Part shown: piece by piece, positions 25,514 to 33,111 of the stretch
How the letters are laid out: each line of letters starts with the position of its first letter
How positions within the stretch are numbered: position 1 is the stretch's first letter
Assembly (NCBI GenBank): GCA_017860575.1
Contig: JAGDMS010000040.1
Span: 1-44,393 of the forward strand
Direction: 5' to 3'
From: Deltaproteobacteria bacterium
Lineage (GTDB): Bacteria > Desulfobacterota > Binatia > HRBIN30
DNA: 44,393 bases
Notes under the pieces: model-generated
Databases searched by the model: none
What the model was told of the DNA's origin: nothing
What the model saw: the letters and a program-made list of their open reading frames with translations, nothing else
Made by a program: the position numbers and the translations under genes

Positions 25514-26581
25514 TCACGTGCGCCTCGACGCCTCGCGGCGGCGCGGCTCCCGCCGCTGCCCGCGCACGAGCCGGCGCAGGCTTCCCTTGTAGGGAGCGCT
25601 CGCCACACCACGCTCGGTGACGATCGCACTGATCAGCTGGTGGGGGGTGACGTCGAACGCGGGATTGGCAACCGCGATACCGGCGGGCGCGATCTGGCGA
25701 TCACCGATATGCGTCACCTCGCGCGGATCGCGATCTTCAATCGGAATGTGATCGCCGTCGGCGCAGGCCAGGTCGACCGTCGAGGTCGGCGCGGCAACGA
25801 AGAACGGGATGCGGTGGCGGTGAGCCAGTGCCGCCAACCCATAGGTGCCGATCTTGTTGGCGACGTCGCCGTTGGCCGCCACCCGATCGGCACCCACGAT
25901 GACGCACGCAATCTTGCCGGCGCGCATGAAGTGGCCGGCCATGCCGTCGGTGATCAAGGTCACCGGAATACGGTCGGCCTTCAACTCCCACGCGGTCAGC
26001 CGCGCGCCCTGCAGGAACGGCCGGGTTTCCGTCGCCATCACCGAGATGTGCTTGCCGGCCGCATGGGCGGCGCGAATGACACCGAGCGCCGTCCCGTACC
26101 CGGCGGTGGCCAACGCGCCGGCGTTGCAGTGCGTCAGCACTTGTGCGCCGCGCGGCACCAAGGCGGCGCCGTGCTGCCCCAACGCACGGTTCGCCGCGAT
26201 ATCCTCGTCGTGGATGGCCCGGGCCTCGCGCAGCAACGCCTCGCGGATCTCGTCCACACCGTGCGCCCGTACCCGAGTGAAGGTGCGGCGCATCCGGTCG
26301 ATGGCCCAGAACAGGTTGACGGCGGTCGGCCGAGTGGCGGCGAATGTTTTACAGACGCGCTCGAAACGCCGCGGCACATCGCGCCGCGTCTGCCGCATGC
26401 CGAGGGCAATACCGAAGGCGGCGGCCACGCCGATCGCCGGCGCGCCGCGAATCACCATATCCTTGATCGCACGTGCGACCTCGCGGTAATCGTGGCAGAC
26501 TCGATATACCTCCTGACCGGGCAACAGCCGCTGATCGATCATCACCACTGTTTCGTTGCGCCACTCGATGGTTCGCACCAT
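25514..26581 (-). CDS. mtnA: S-methyl-5-thioribose-1-phosphate isomerase
   Basis: MtnA isomerises methylthioribose 1-phosphate to methylthioribulose 1-phosphate in methionine salvage. The 355-residue product has [15 protein letters not shown], the catalytic Cys152 in [35 protein letters not shown], and Asp232 in [28 protein letters not shown] and [11 protein letters not shown] close the fold. The ATG at 26581 has AAGGGAA upstream; the longer frame to 26752 overlaps the promoter region of the radical SAM gene. No other salvage genes lie nearby in the window. Some organisms use the isomerase in nucleoside or DHAP-shunt pathways instead. Confidence 0.95.
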   Translation of the reverse strand: MVRTIEWRNETVVMIDQRLLPGQEVYRVCHDYREVARAIKDMVIRGAPAIGVAAAFGIALGMRQTRRDVPRRFERVCKTFAATRPTAVNLFWAIDRMRRTFTRVRAHGVDEIREALLREARAIHDEDIAANRALGQHGAALVPRGAQVLTHCNAGALATAGYGTALGVIRAAHAAGKHISVMATETRPFLQGARLTAWELKADRIPVTLITDGMAGHFMRAGKIACVIVGADRVAANGDVANKIGTYGLAALAHRHRIPFFVAAPTSTVDLACADGDHIPIEDRDPREVTHIGDRQIAPAGIAVANPAFDVTPHQLISAIVTERGVASAPYKGSLRRLVRGQRREPRRREASRRT

Positions 26582-26604
26582 GACGTTCCCTTGTCCTTGG
26601 CGCG

Positions 26605-26634
26605 TAGATACCGGCCGCTTGCACGAGGCGTCAA
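26605..26634 (-). promoter_or_regulatory. Possible mtnA promoter
   Basis: TTGACG (26634-26629, minus strand) and TATCTA (26610-26605) are 18 bp apart, about 25 nt before the mtnA ATG. The -10 match is poor. Confidence 0.3.
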
Positions 26635-26665
26635 GATGGGGAGGGGCGGGGTGTGCTCGGTACCA

Positions 26666-26696
26666 TTGACGATGCCCGTGTCCGTCTGTGTATAAT
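26666..26696 (+). promoter_or_regulatory. Strong sigma70-type promoter of the radical SAM gene
   Basis: A perfect TATAAT (26691-26696) is preceded by TTGACG (26666-26671) with a 19-bp spacer. The start of transcription would fall near 26703, and an AGGAGG ribosome binding site follows at 26723-26728. It is the best promoter I see in the window. Confidence 0.65.
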
Positions 26697-26737
26697 ACCG
26701 TCGTTTGCATTGACACATCATCAGGAGGTTTCATCAG

Positions 26738-27967
26738 GTGGACGCACCGCAACGTCGCTATCAGTTCCCCGCAATCTATTTCGAGGCCACACGACTGTGT
26801 AACTTGCAGTGTTCCGTGTGCATGGCAGGTAGCAATCAGCCCGAGCGGGTGCGGACCAGCCGCAAAGCCGAGCTCAACTTCGACGAGATCCGCGATCTGG
26901 TACTCGTGCCCGCGAAGCGCCTGGGCGTCCTCGCCATTGGCTGGAGCGGCGGTGAATTCTTGCTGCGCAAGGATGCGTTCGATCTCTTCCGGCTAACCGT
27001 TGAGATGGGCTATCAGTGCAAGCTCTGCAGCAACGGCGAACTGTTGACCCGCGACCGTTTGCTGCAGATCAAAGAGGCCACCGGTGGGAAGATCACCATC
27101 GCCCTCGGTCTCAATTCGATGGACGAGGCCAATGCCGCCAGCCGGGATGCAGCCCCGGACCGCACCCTCGAAGTCCTGGACCTCTGTGATGAGCTACAGA
27201 TCGATCGCCACGTGATTGTGACCATCGGCAAGCACAACGCCGAGACCTTCGACCGGACGATCCAGTACCTCGTGGACCGGCGCATCTCGTACAACCGTTC
27301 GCCATTGGTCGCGCGCGGCTCGGGGGGCGAGTTCTTCAGCCAGAACGCCTTCGACCAGCGCGACCTCAAGGAGAAATTCCATCCCGTCCTGCGGCGCCAC
27401 GTCAACGGCTACGTCAGCTACACCCCTTTCTTCCTCTCGCCGGAATTGCACGCCGAGGTGTCCGGCGGCATCCGCAACGGTACGGTGCCGCACAACCCAC
27501 CGATCGGCTGCTGGACCGGCACCTGGCTCACGCTGAACGCGGAAGGCGACGTCTCGGTCTGCCCCGTCATGCTCGACGTGCTCGCCGCTGGCAACGTTCG
27601 TGACAAACCCCTCGATCGGCTGGTCAATGAAAGCGACCTGTTCGCCACGATTCTGGATCGGAGTCAGCTGAAGGGCCGGTGTGGCCGCTGCCGGTACCAA
27701 TACACGTGCGGCGGCTGTCGCGCGATGGCGTACTTCCACACCGGCGACTACATGCAAGAGGACCCGACCTGCTTCTTCGAACCGGTGGACACGACGACGG
27801 TCAGTGAACACGAAGAAGAGACCAACCGGTACTTCAAGAAATATCTCATGGTGGCGCGTTACGTCGGCTTGTACAAGCGGCCCGTGCGGGCGGAAGTCCC
27901 GCGGCCTTTGCCTGCCGTGATGCAGCACCCGGTCCAAGCCGACGCCGCCCCCGCAAGCGACGCGTGA
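26738..27967 (+). CDS. Radical SAM protein with SPASM domain
   Basis: The 409-residue product carries the radical SAM cluster motif CNLQCSVC (Cys21, Cys25, Cys28), [12 protein letters not shown] (the GGE AdoMet motif) and [12 protein letters not shown]. The C-terminal SPASM region has C-x11-G-x4-C (beginning CWTGTW, ending GDVSVC), then [13 protein letters not shown] (C-x2-C-x5-C-x2-C) and a last Cys in DPTCFFE, enough for auxiliary 4Fe-4S clusters. Such proteins mature ribosomal peptides or modify enzymes or cofactors such as PQQ and haem d1. No precursor peptide is visible next to it, so the substrate is unknown. Translation starts at a GTG with AGGAGG nine bases upstream. It is followed after 39 nt by the broken UPF0173 gene. 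Confidence 0.9.
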   Translation: MDAPQRRYQFPAIYFEATRLCNLQCSVCMAGSNQPERVRTSRKAELNFDEIRDLVLVPAKRLGVLAIGWSGGEFLLRKDAFDLFRLTVEMGYQCKLCSNGELLTRDRLLQIKEATGGKITIALGLNSMDEANAASRDAAPDRTLEVLDLCDELQIDRHVIVTIGKHNAETFDRTIQYLVDRRISYNRSPLVARGSGGEFFSQNAFDQRDLKEKFHPVLRRHVNGYVSYTPFFLSPELHAEVSGGIRNGTVPHNPPIGCWTGTWLTLNAEGDVSVCPVMLDVLAAGNVRDKPLDRLVNESDLFATILDRSQLKGRCGRCRYQYTCGGCRAMAYFHTGDYMQEDPTCFFEPVDTTTVSEHEEETNRYFKKYLMVARYVGLYKRPVRAEVPRPLPAVMQHPVQADAAPASDA

Positions 27968-28006
27968 TTCGACCCCGCTCGGATCCCCGCTAGAGAGGAG
28001 CCCGAT

Positions 28007-28674
28007 ATGGCACCGCCCGCGCTGCAACTGACCTGGCTCGGCCACTCCACCTTTCGCATCACCAGCGTCAACGGCCGGACGCTGCTCATCGACCCGTGGG
28101 TGCAGAACAACCCTGCCTGTCCGGATGCGGAAAAACAGCCTCGCCCGTTGGATGCCATGCTCATCACGCATGGCCATTTCGACCACATCGGCGACGCGGT
28201 CGACATCGCACGCGCGGTGAAGCCCGCCAGCGTCGTCGCCATCTTCGAGACCACGGTCTGGCTGGGAAGCAAAGGGGTCGAAAACTGCATCGGCATGAAC
28301 AAAGGCGGCACGGTCGAGGTGGCGCCCGGCATCTCCGCCACCATGGTCTACGCCGACCACTCCTGCGGCATCCAGGACAACGGCCAGATCATCTACGGCA
28401 CGCGGGGGACACGAACGTTTTCGGCGATATGAAACTCATTGGCGATCTCTTTCACCCGGATATCGCCCTGCTCCCGATTGGCGGACTGTACACCATGGGG
28501 CCGCGCCTGGCCGCGCACGCCATCAAACTGCTCGGCGTGAAGCGCGTGATCCCGATGCATTTCGGCACGTTCCCGGCGCTCACCGGCAGCCCGGCCGCGT
28601 TGCGCGAAGCCACCGCGGATATTCCGGGACTCCAGATCATCGAACTGAAGCCCGGCGCGTCGGCGCGCGTGTAG
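28007..28674 (+). pseudogene. UPF0173 metal-dependent hydrolase, disrupted by internal deletion and frame change
   Basis: The start at 28007 has GAGAGGAG eight bases upstream. The first frame encodes LTWLGHSTFRI, LLIDPWVQNNP and the metallo-beta-lactamase motif THGHFDHIGD, then VYADHSCGIQDNGQIIYG, and runs into a stop at 28432. From 28399 another frame continues the family sequence: HAGDTNVFGDMKLIGDLFHPD, ALLPIGGLYTMGP, IPMHFGTFP and a normal C-terminus ending at 28674. Compared with the family as I know it, about 15-20 residues are missing at the junction (the strand pair before HAGDT), and the lost length is not a multiple of three. A simple one-base sequencing error would therefore not explain it. 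It is either a real inactivating deletion or an assembly error. All metal ligands are present across the two parts. Confidence 0.8.
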
Positions 28675-28703
28675 CGGCGCGAAAGCAGCGCGCCCCACCG
28701 CGG

Positions 28704-29252
28704 CTACCGATGGGCAGATCGAGCTGCGGATGGATCTGTCCGACGGGCCGTCAGTTGCCACAACGGTCGCAGGGCCGAGTAGGTGACGACAAACCACAAG
28801 CCGAGGGGCGCGACCACGAATGCCAGTAGACCGCTAAAGACACCCAAAGTGTCTTTCACCACGTTGGGGCGATCCATGATCCATGGGTATGCCAGGATCA
28901 CCGCGACATCGAGCAGATAGTACAACATGGCACCCGCGGCCGAACGCAATGCCGCTTGCTTCGGTCCCAGCCCCGGCGTGGCGACTACCAACGACAGCAG
29001 TGGCACCAACCCCATCGACAAGGCCGGCACTTGCAGCAACATGGCGAGTTGCCGACTGCCCGATCGGAAAACGGCGTCCCCCAACGGGTTGGGCTGGTCC
29101 ACCTCCAACCACCACCCGTTCATGAACGGACTCAATAGCTGCACCGTCCGCAACACCGCCAGTCGGTAGAGCGCGGCAACGTCGAGCCACCACCACACCA
29201 CCAGCAGCAGGGCGAAGGTTGTCAAGAAGGTGACCGCAAACCGCCACTTCAT
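28704..29252 (-). CDS. Exosortase-associated membrane protein (XrtH partner type)
   Basis: The 182-residue product has an N-terminal helix (FLTTFALLLVVWWWL), a periplasmic-looking segment, and further helices (ALSMGLVPLLSLVVA, AMLYYLLDVAVILAYPW, LGVFSGLLAFVVAPLGLWFVV). Its start overlaps the stop of the exosortase by 4 nt (ATGA, 29252-29249), so the pair is translationally coupled. The position and layout fit the exosortase H-associated membrane protein family; I rely mainly on the context for this. It may help position the substrate or stabilise the sortase. It converges with the broken hydrolase gene. Confidence 0.7.
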   Translation of the reverse strand: MKWRFAVTFLTTFALLLVVWWWLDVAALYRLAVLRTVQLLSPFMNGWWLEVDQPNPLGDAVFRSGSRQLAMLLQVPALSMGLVPLLSLVVATPGLGPKQAALRSAAGAMLYYLLDVAVILAYPWIMDRPNVVKDTLGVFSGLLAFVVAPLGLWFVVTYSALRPLWQLTARRTDPSAARSAHR

Positions 29253-29728
29253 CGGCGCACCCATTCCACCCAGGTCACGGCATAGAGGGTTACCAACATG
29301 AGGAACGCCCCCTGCCAGACGTACTCGTGAAAGTACGTGAACAAGCCGGGATAGAACTCGACCACGCGCACCAGGGTGGCGATCCGAATGATGTTGATCA
29401 GCGACAAGAGCGACACACCGACCACGATGCCGACGACTTTGGCGCGCAAGCGCGCCGGGTAGGCGCCGACGAAGCTCGCCAGCACGAAGAGGACGAACAC
29501 TCCGGTGCATTCGTGGTTGATGTTGAGGCTCAATCCCTTCACCGTGATGAGATTGTCGGCCACCGTGGCGGCACTGCCGCTCACCTTGGCCATCCACGTC
29601 GCGGATTCCGCAAACGCATTCTCCACCAGGTGCAGGTGGTTCTGCAGGTTGGTCACCACACTCAGCACACTGAACGCCAGCAGCGAGAGAAAAAAGGTCA
29701 GCGCAAAACGCACCAGTGGCGATCTCAT
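29249..29728 (-). CDS. xrtH: Exosortase/archaeosortase family transpeptidase (XrtH-like)
   Basis: Exosortases are inner-membrane enzymes thought to cleave C-terminal sorting signals of exported proteins. The 159-residue product shows the three invariant residues in order: Cys74 in NHECTGVFVL, Arg115 in LINIIRIATL and His134 in TYFHEYVWQG. Hydrophobic helices surround them (TFFLSLLAFSVLSVV, VLFVLASFVGAYPA, VVGIVVGVSLLSL, AFLMLVTLYAV). The short length and coupled partner gene point to the XrtH type, whose known targets carry an IPTLxxW-like C-terminal signal. No protein with such a C-terminus is seen in this window, so its substrates are encoded elsewhere. Confidence 0.85.
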   Translation of the reverse strand: MRSPLVRFALTFFLSLLAFSVLSVVTNLQNHLHLVENAFAESATWMAKVSGSAATVADNLITVKGLSLNINHECTGVFVLFVLASFVGAYPARLRAKVVGIVVGVSLLSLINIIRIATLVRVVEFYPGLFTYFHEYVWQGAFLMLVTLYAVTWVEWVRR

Positions 29729-29792
29729 ATCAGGCAGGATCCCTCAACCATCACAGCTATCCGGTCGCTTCTCGCACGCAGCAGGCGTCCGT

Positions 29793-31700
29793 TCAAGCGG
29801 TCGCACCGGCGCTGACGGCAGTCCGCACCGGCCGGAACTGCTCGTCGTAGAGCTGACTGTAGACCCCGCGGCGCGCCAGCAACTCCGCATGCCGGCCAAC
29901 CTCGCAGATGGTTCCCTGCTCGATCACCACGATCCGGTCCGCATTCATCACCGTCGATAGGCGGTGTGCAATGATGAGCGTGGTGCGCCCGTCCATCAGA
30001 CGGTGCAGCGCGTCATGAATCAAGTTCTCCGACTCGGAGTCGAGCGCCGCCGTCGCCTCATCGAAGATGAGGATCGGTGGATCCTTCAGGAACGCGCGGG
30101 CGATGGCCACGCGCTGACGCTGACCGCCGGACAGCCGCAGGCCGCGCTCCCCCACGAGGGTGAGATAGCCGTCGGGAAGTTGCGCGATGAACGCGTCCGC
30201 ATGCGCCGCCCTGGCCGCATCCAACACCTCCGCCTCCGTGGCGTCGGGCCGGCCGTACAAGAGATTTTCCTGTAAGGTCCCGCTGAACAGAATGGGATCC
30301 TGCGGCACGATGCCGATGTGCTGCCGCAACGTACCCAGCGTCAGCGCCCGGACATCCGTCCCGTCGATGGACACGGCCCCTGCGCAAACATCATAGAACC
30401 GCGGGATCAGAGAGACCAAGGTCGACTTCCCGGCGCCGCTGCGGCCGACAATGGCGATGGTCTCGCCGGGGCGCACATCCAGATTCACATCCGACAGCAC
30501 GGGGTGGCCGTTGCGCCGCGCCGGATAGGAGAAATCCACATCGCGGAACGTCACCCGCCCGGACACGTGCGCGAGCGGGCGCGCGTCGCGCGCCTCGGCC
30601 ACTTCCGGTCGGATGTCAAACAATTCAAAAATGCGGTCGATCGCGGCGAGCGAGTTGCTCACCACCACGCTCAATTCGCTGAAGCGCTGCAGCGGCAGGT
30701 ACAGACTGCCCAGATAGGCGTAGAACGCCACCATCGTTCCGACGCTCAACCTACCGTGCAAAATCATGGTGCTCGCGACGCACACGACGGCCAGGGGCGC
30801 GACGCTGGTGAGCAGGGTGGTGGCCGCCTGGTTGGCCGATGACAGGGCCACGTTGCGCAGGGTTAGGTCGAGCAGGGTCCGGCTACTGCGATAGAAACGC
30901 CGTGCCTCATACTGTTCCCGGTTGAAGGCTTTGACCGCCGAGACGCCGGCGATTTGTTCCTGCAACTCGCCGGAGAAGTCCTCCAACATCTCCTGCACCG
31001 ATTGGCTGGCGGCCTTGATGCGCGGACGGAAGTAACGGATGAGGGCCACGTAAAAGGGGATGACGGTCAAGGCCACCCAGGCGAGTCGCGCCTCCAGAAC
31101 AAACAGGATGTACACCACGAATCCCAGGGAGGCGCCGTCCATCCACACGTTGGTCAGTGCCGAGCCGACGAAGTTCTGCGCCAACTGCACGTCGCTGACG
31201 AAGCGCCCCATGATCGCACCGGAGCGACGCTCGTCGAAAAACGAGTGCGACATACCCTGAATGTGCTGAAACAGCGCGTAGCGGAGGTCGAAGATCAGCC
31301 GGTGCCCCGCCTGCCCGGCCCAGTAGCTGCGGAAGAAGCTGACCGCGCCCAGAAGCAGGTACAGGACAAGCAAAGAGAGACCGACAACGGCGAGGCGGCC
31401 GGACGCCCCCGATCCCAGCCACGGGGCCACACGCAGTGCGCCGGCACACCACGCTTCGAGGATCCGGTTCGTCGACTCGGTCGCGGCCCGCGCATCCCCG
31501 GCGAGAACAACGTCGGTAAGATACTTCAGGGCCAACGGGAAGGCCAGCGGGATGATGAACTTCAGTGCGCCCGCCGCCGCAGCACCGCCGATGTACCACT
31601 TATGCGGCGCGACAAAGCGCAGGAAGCGCCACAGCGACGAGTGTGCATGCGTCGGGCTGATAACCTGCCGGCTGGCCGGATCCTGTGCGATCCCGTGCAT
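29793..31700 (-). CDS. ABC exporter half-transporter (MsbA-like, fused membrane and ATPase domains)
   Basis: The product (about 635 residues) has a six-helix exporter domain, residues 25-345, with the intracellular coupling segments HIQGMSHSFFDERRSGAIMGR and LQEQIAGVSAVKAFNRE typical of lipid A/lipid flippases. The nucleotide-binding domain contains Walker A GRSGAGKST, Q-loop VPQDPILFSGT, signature LSGGQRQR, Walker B ILIFDEATAALD and the switch His in IIAHRLSTV. It should act as a homodimer and export a lipid, glycolipid or drug. The start is uncertain (31700 or a little upstream). It lies between the exosortase pair and the NlpC-like gene, all on the minus strand, consistent with a role in envelope biogenesis. 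Confidence 0.92.
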   Translation of the reverse strand: MHGIAQDPASRQVISPTHAHSSLWRFLRFVAPHKWYIGGAAAAGALKFIIPLAFPLALKYLTDVVLAGDARAATESTNRILEAWCAGALRVAPWLGSGASGRLAVVGLSLLVLYLLLGAVSFFRSYWAGQAGHRLIFDLRYALFQHIQGMSHSFFDERRSGAIMGRFVSDVQLAQNFVGSALTNVWMDGASLGFVVYILFVLEARLAWVALTVIPFYVALIRYFRPRIKAASQSVQEMLEDFSGELQEQIAGVSAVKAFNREQYEARRFYRSSRTLLDLTLRNVALSSANQAATTLLTSVAPLAVVCVASTMILHGRLSVGTMVAFYAYLGSLYLPLQRFSELSVVVSNSLAAIDRIFELFDIRPEVAEARDARPLAHVSGRVTFRDVDFSYPARRNGHPVLSDVNLDVRPGETIAIVGRSGAGKSTLVSLIPRFYDVCAGAVSIDGTDVRALTLGTLRQHIGIVPQDPILFSGTLQENLLYGRPDATEAEVLDAARAAHADAFIAQLPDGYLTLVGERGLRLSGGQRQRVAIARAFLKDPPILIFDEATAALDSESENLIHDALHRLMDGRTTLIIAHRLSTVMNADRIVVIEQGTICEVGRHAELLARRGVYSQLYDEQFRPVRTAVSAGATA

Positions 31701-31872
31701 GCCTACCGTTGTCGATAGCAGGGTTGCGAGAGCCTGGCCACCCACTGGGCGGCGGAGCGCCATCGGCCCGACGACCGCACGACCATGCGGTCGCTGACCG
31801 CCTGGATCCGGTTACCGGCCGGGCGGGTCGGGACGGCAGCGCCCGGCCACGGGCCGCGCTGTCCACCAGGGT

Positions 31873-32943
31873 TCATGGCGTCGCTCGTGGTGTGGGGTCG
31901 GGGCGTGGTGTGTACCCCGCGCCGCTAGGGGTACGCCGACTGCTGACTTTCCCCTGCCCGGTCACTTTCGCACGTTTGCTCTTGGATCGAACGGGTGGTG
32001 TTGCCTTCCGCTGCTCACGCCGCACCACCGGCGACGGCGTGCGCCGCACGCCACCGCCACCGGGGAGGTCGACCGCGGACGCCGCCCTGGGCGTGGCGGC
32101 AGGGACCGGGGTGGGCTCGGGCACCGCCTCCTCCGCGGCCTCAGGCTGGACGAGCCGGAAGTACTCCACCTCACCCGCGAATGCCTCGACGACACTGCGC
32201 ACGATACCCGCATTCAGCGTTGACGACACCACCTGATCCTCGGCTTCCAAGAGTCCGACATGATACGGGACGCCCGCGCGCAGATAAACGACGACGTCGC
32301 CGGGCTTGGCCTCACGCACCACGCGATAGTCTTCTCCACTCAGCAGTTCGGCTGTCGATACGAGGGGAACGTTCCAGCCAGCCGACCGCAGCATCCACCA
32401 GACAAACAGCGTGTTCGGGACGAAATTGACGTCTCCGGCCTCGAGCGACCGGCGCACGCGTTCGACATCCACGTGACTCCAAAACAAGTGCGGTGGTGGC
32501 GGCGGGCCGACAATGCGCCATTGACCCTCGACCGCCTCGAGCGCAAAGGTCACGGTCTCGACATGTACGGTGGTCTCGAGCCCCAGCCCGGACACCTGGC
32601 CAAGCACGCTGTACGCGACGTCGATCCCAACACGCCCCTGCTCGAGGCCCCGTGGCGCGCCGACCTGGTAGCTGCCCACGAGCACCACATGATCCCACGC
32701 GGGCTCGAACGGCCACGCCACCAGCGGTGCGATGGTGCTCCACTCCGCCACGCTGACGCGCCGTCCTACCCCATCCGCCTCGCAGAAACGGCGCACGACG
32801 CTCTGCGGACCGACTTCGCGGGCCGCCGCCACCCGGCCGAGGACCACACACACCAGCAGCAGCGGCGCGAACCGTCTGCGGGCAGCACGCCCGCCGCGCC
32901 GACACCGGCGTCGATTCCTCAGGGACAGGAGCCATGCGGGCAC
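31873..32943 (-). CDS. Secreted NlpC/P60-like protein without the catalytic Cys
   Basis: The product (about 356 residues) begins with a long basic leader and a hydrophobic signal (RRRFAPLLLVCVVLGRVAAA). Residues about 45-165 look like a small alpha+beta domain (VVRRFCEADGVGRRVSV, HVETVTFALEAVEGQWRIVG). The next part has the pattern of an NlpC/P60 papain-like fold: TLFVWWMLRSAGWNVPLVST, KPGDVVVYLRAGVPYHVGLLEAED. The His is kept (YHVG), but where the DCSGFV-type cysteine should be I read PNTLFV. It may therefore be a binding rather than a cutting domain. A Pro/Arg-rich tail ends the chain. The start is uncertain: GTG at 32943 or at 33039. It is head to head with the DUF2298 gene. Confidence 0.65.
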   Translation of the reverse strand: MPAWLLSLRNRRRCRRGGRAARRRFAPLLLVCVVLGRVAAAREVGPQSVVRRFCEADGVGRRVSVAEWSTIAPLVAWPFEPAWDHVVLVGSYQVGAPRGLEQGRVGIDVAYSVLGQVSGLGLETTVHVETVTFALEAVEGQWRIVGPPPPPHLFWSHVDVERVRRSLEAGDVNFVPNTLFVWWMLRSAGWNVPLVSTAELLSGEDYRVVREAKPGDVVVYLRAGVPYHVGLLEAEDQVVSSTLNAGIVRSVVEAFAGEVEYFRLVQPEAAEEAVPEPTPVPAATPRAASAVDLPGGGGVRRTPSPVVRREQRKATPPVRSKSKRAKVTGQGKVSSRRTPSGAGYTPRPDPTPRATP

Positions 32944-33111
32944 CGCAGATACGGCACACCTCGTGCGCACCGACCGCGCCGGGTATCCGCCTTTACAACC
33001 CACGCGGAATCGGTATAGCTTTCCCGCGTCAAAAGTCACGCGTATTGCACGCTCTCAATCAACCAAGGATGACTGCGCTCGGCACGAACGGCTGACAGTT
33101 CATACGCACGA

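Noticed and set aside
27194-28360. 388-codon minus-strand frame
   Set aside because: It overlaps the radical SAM and UPF0173 genes on the opposite strand, both with family motifs.
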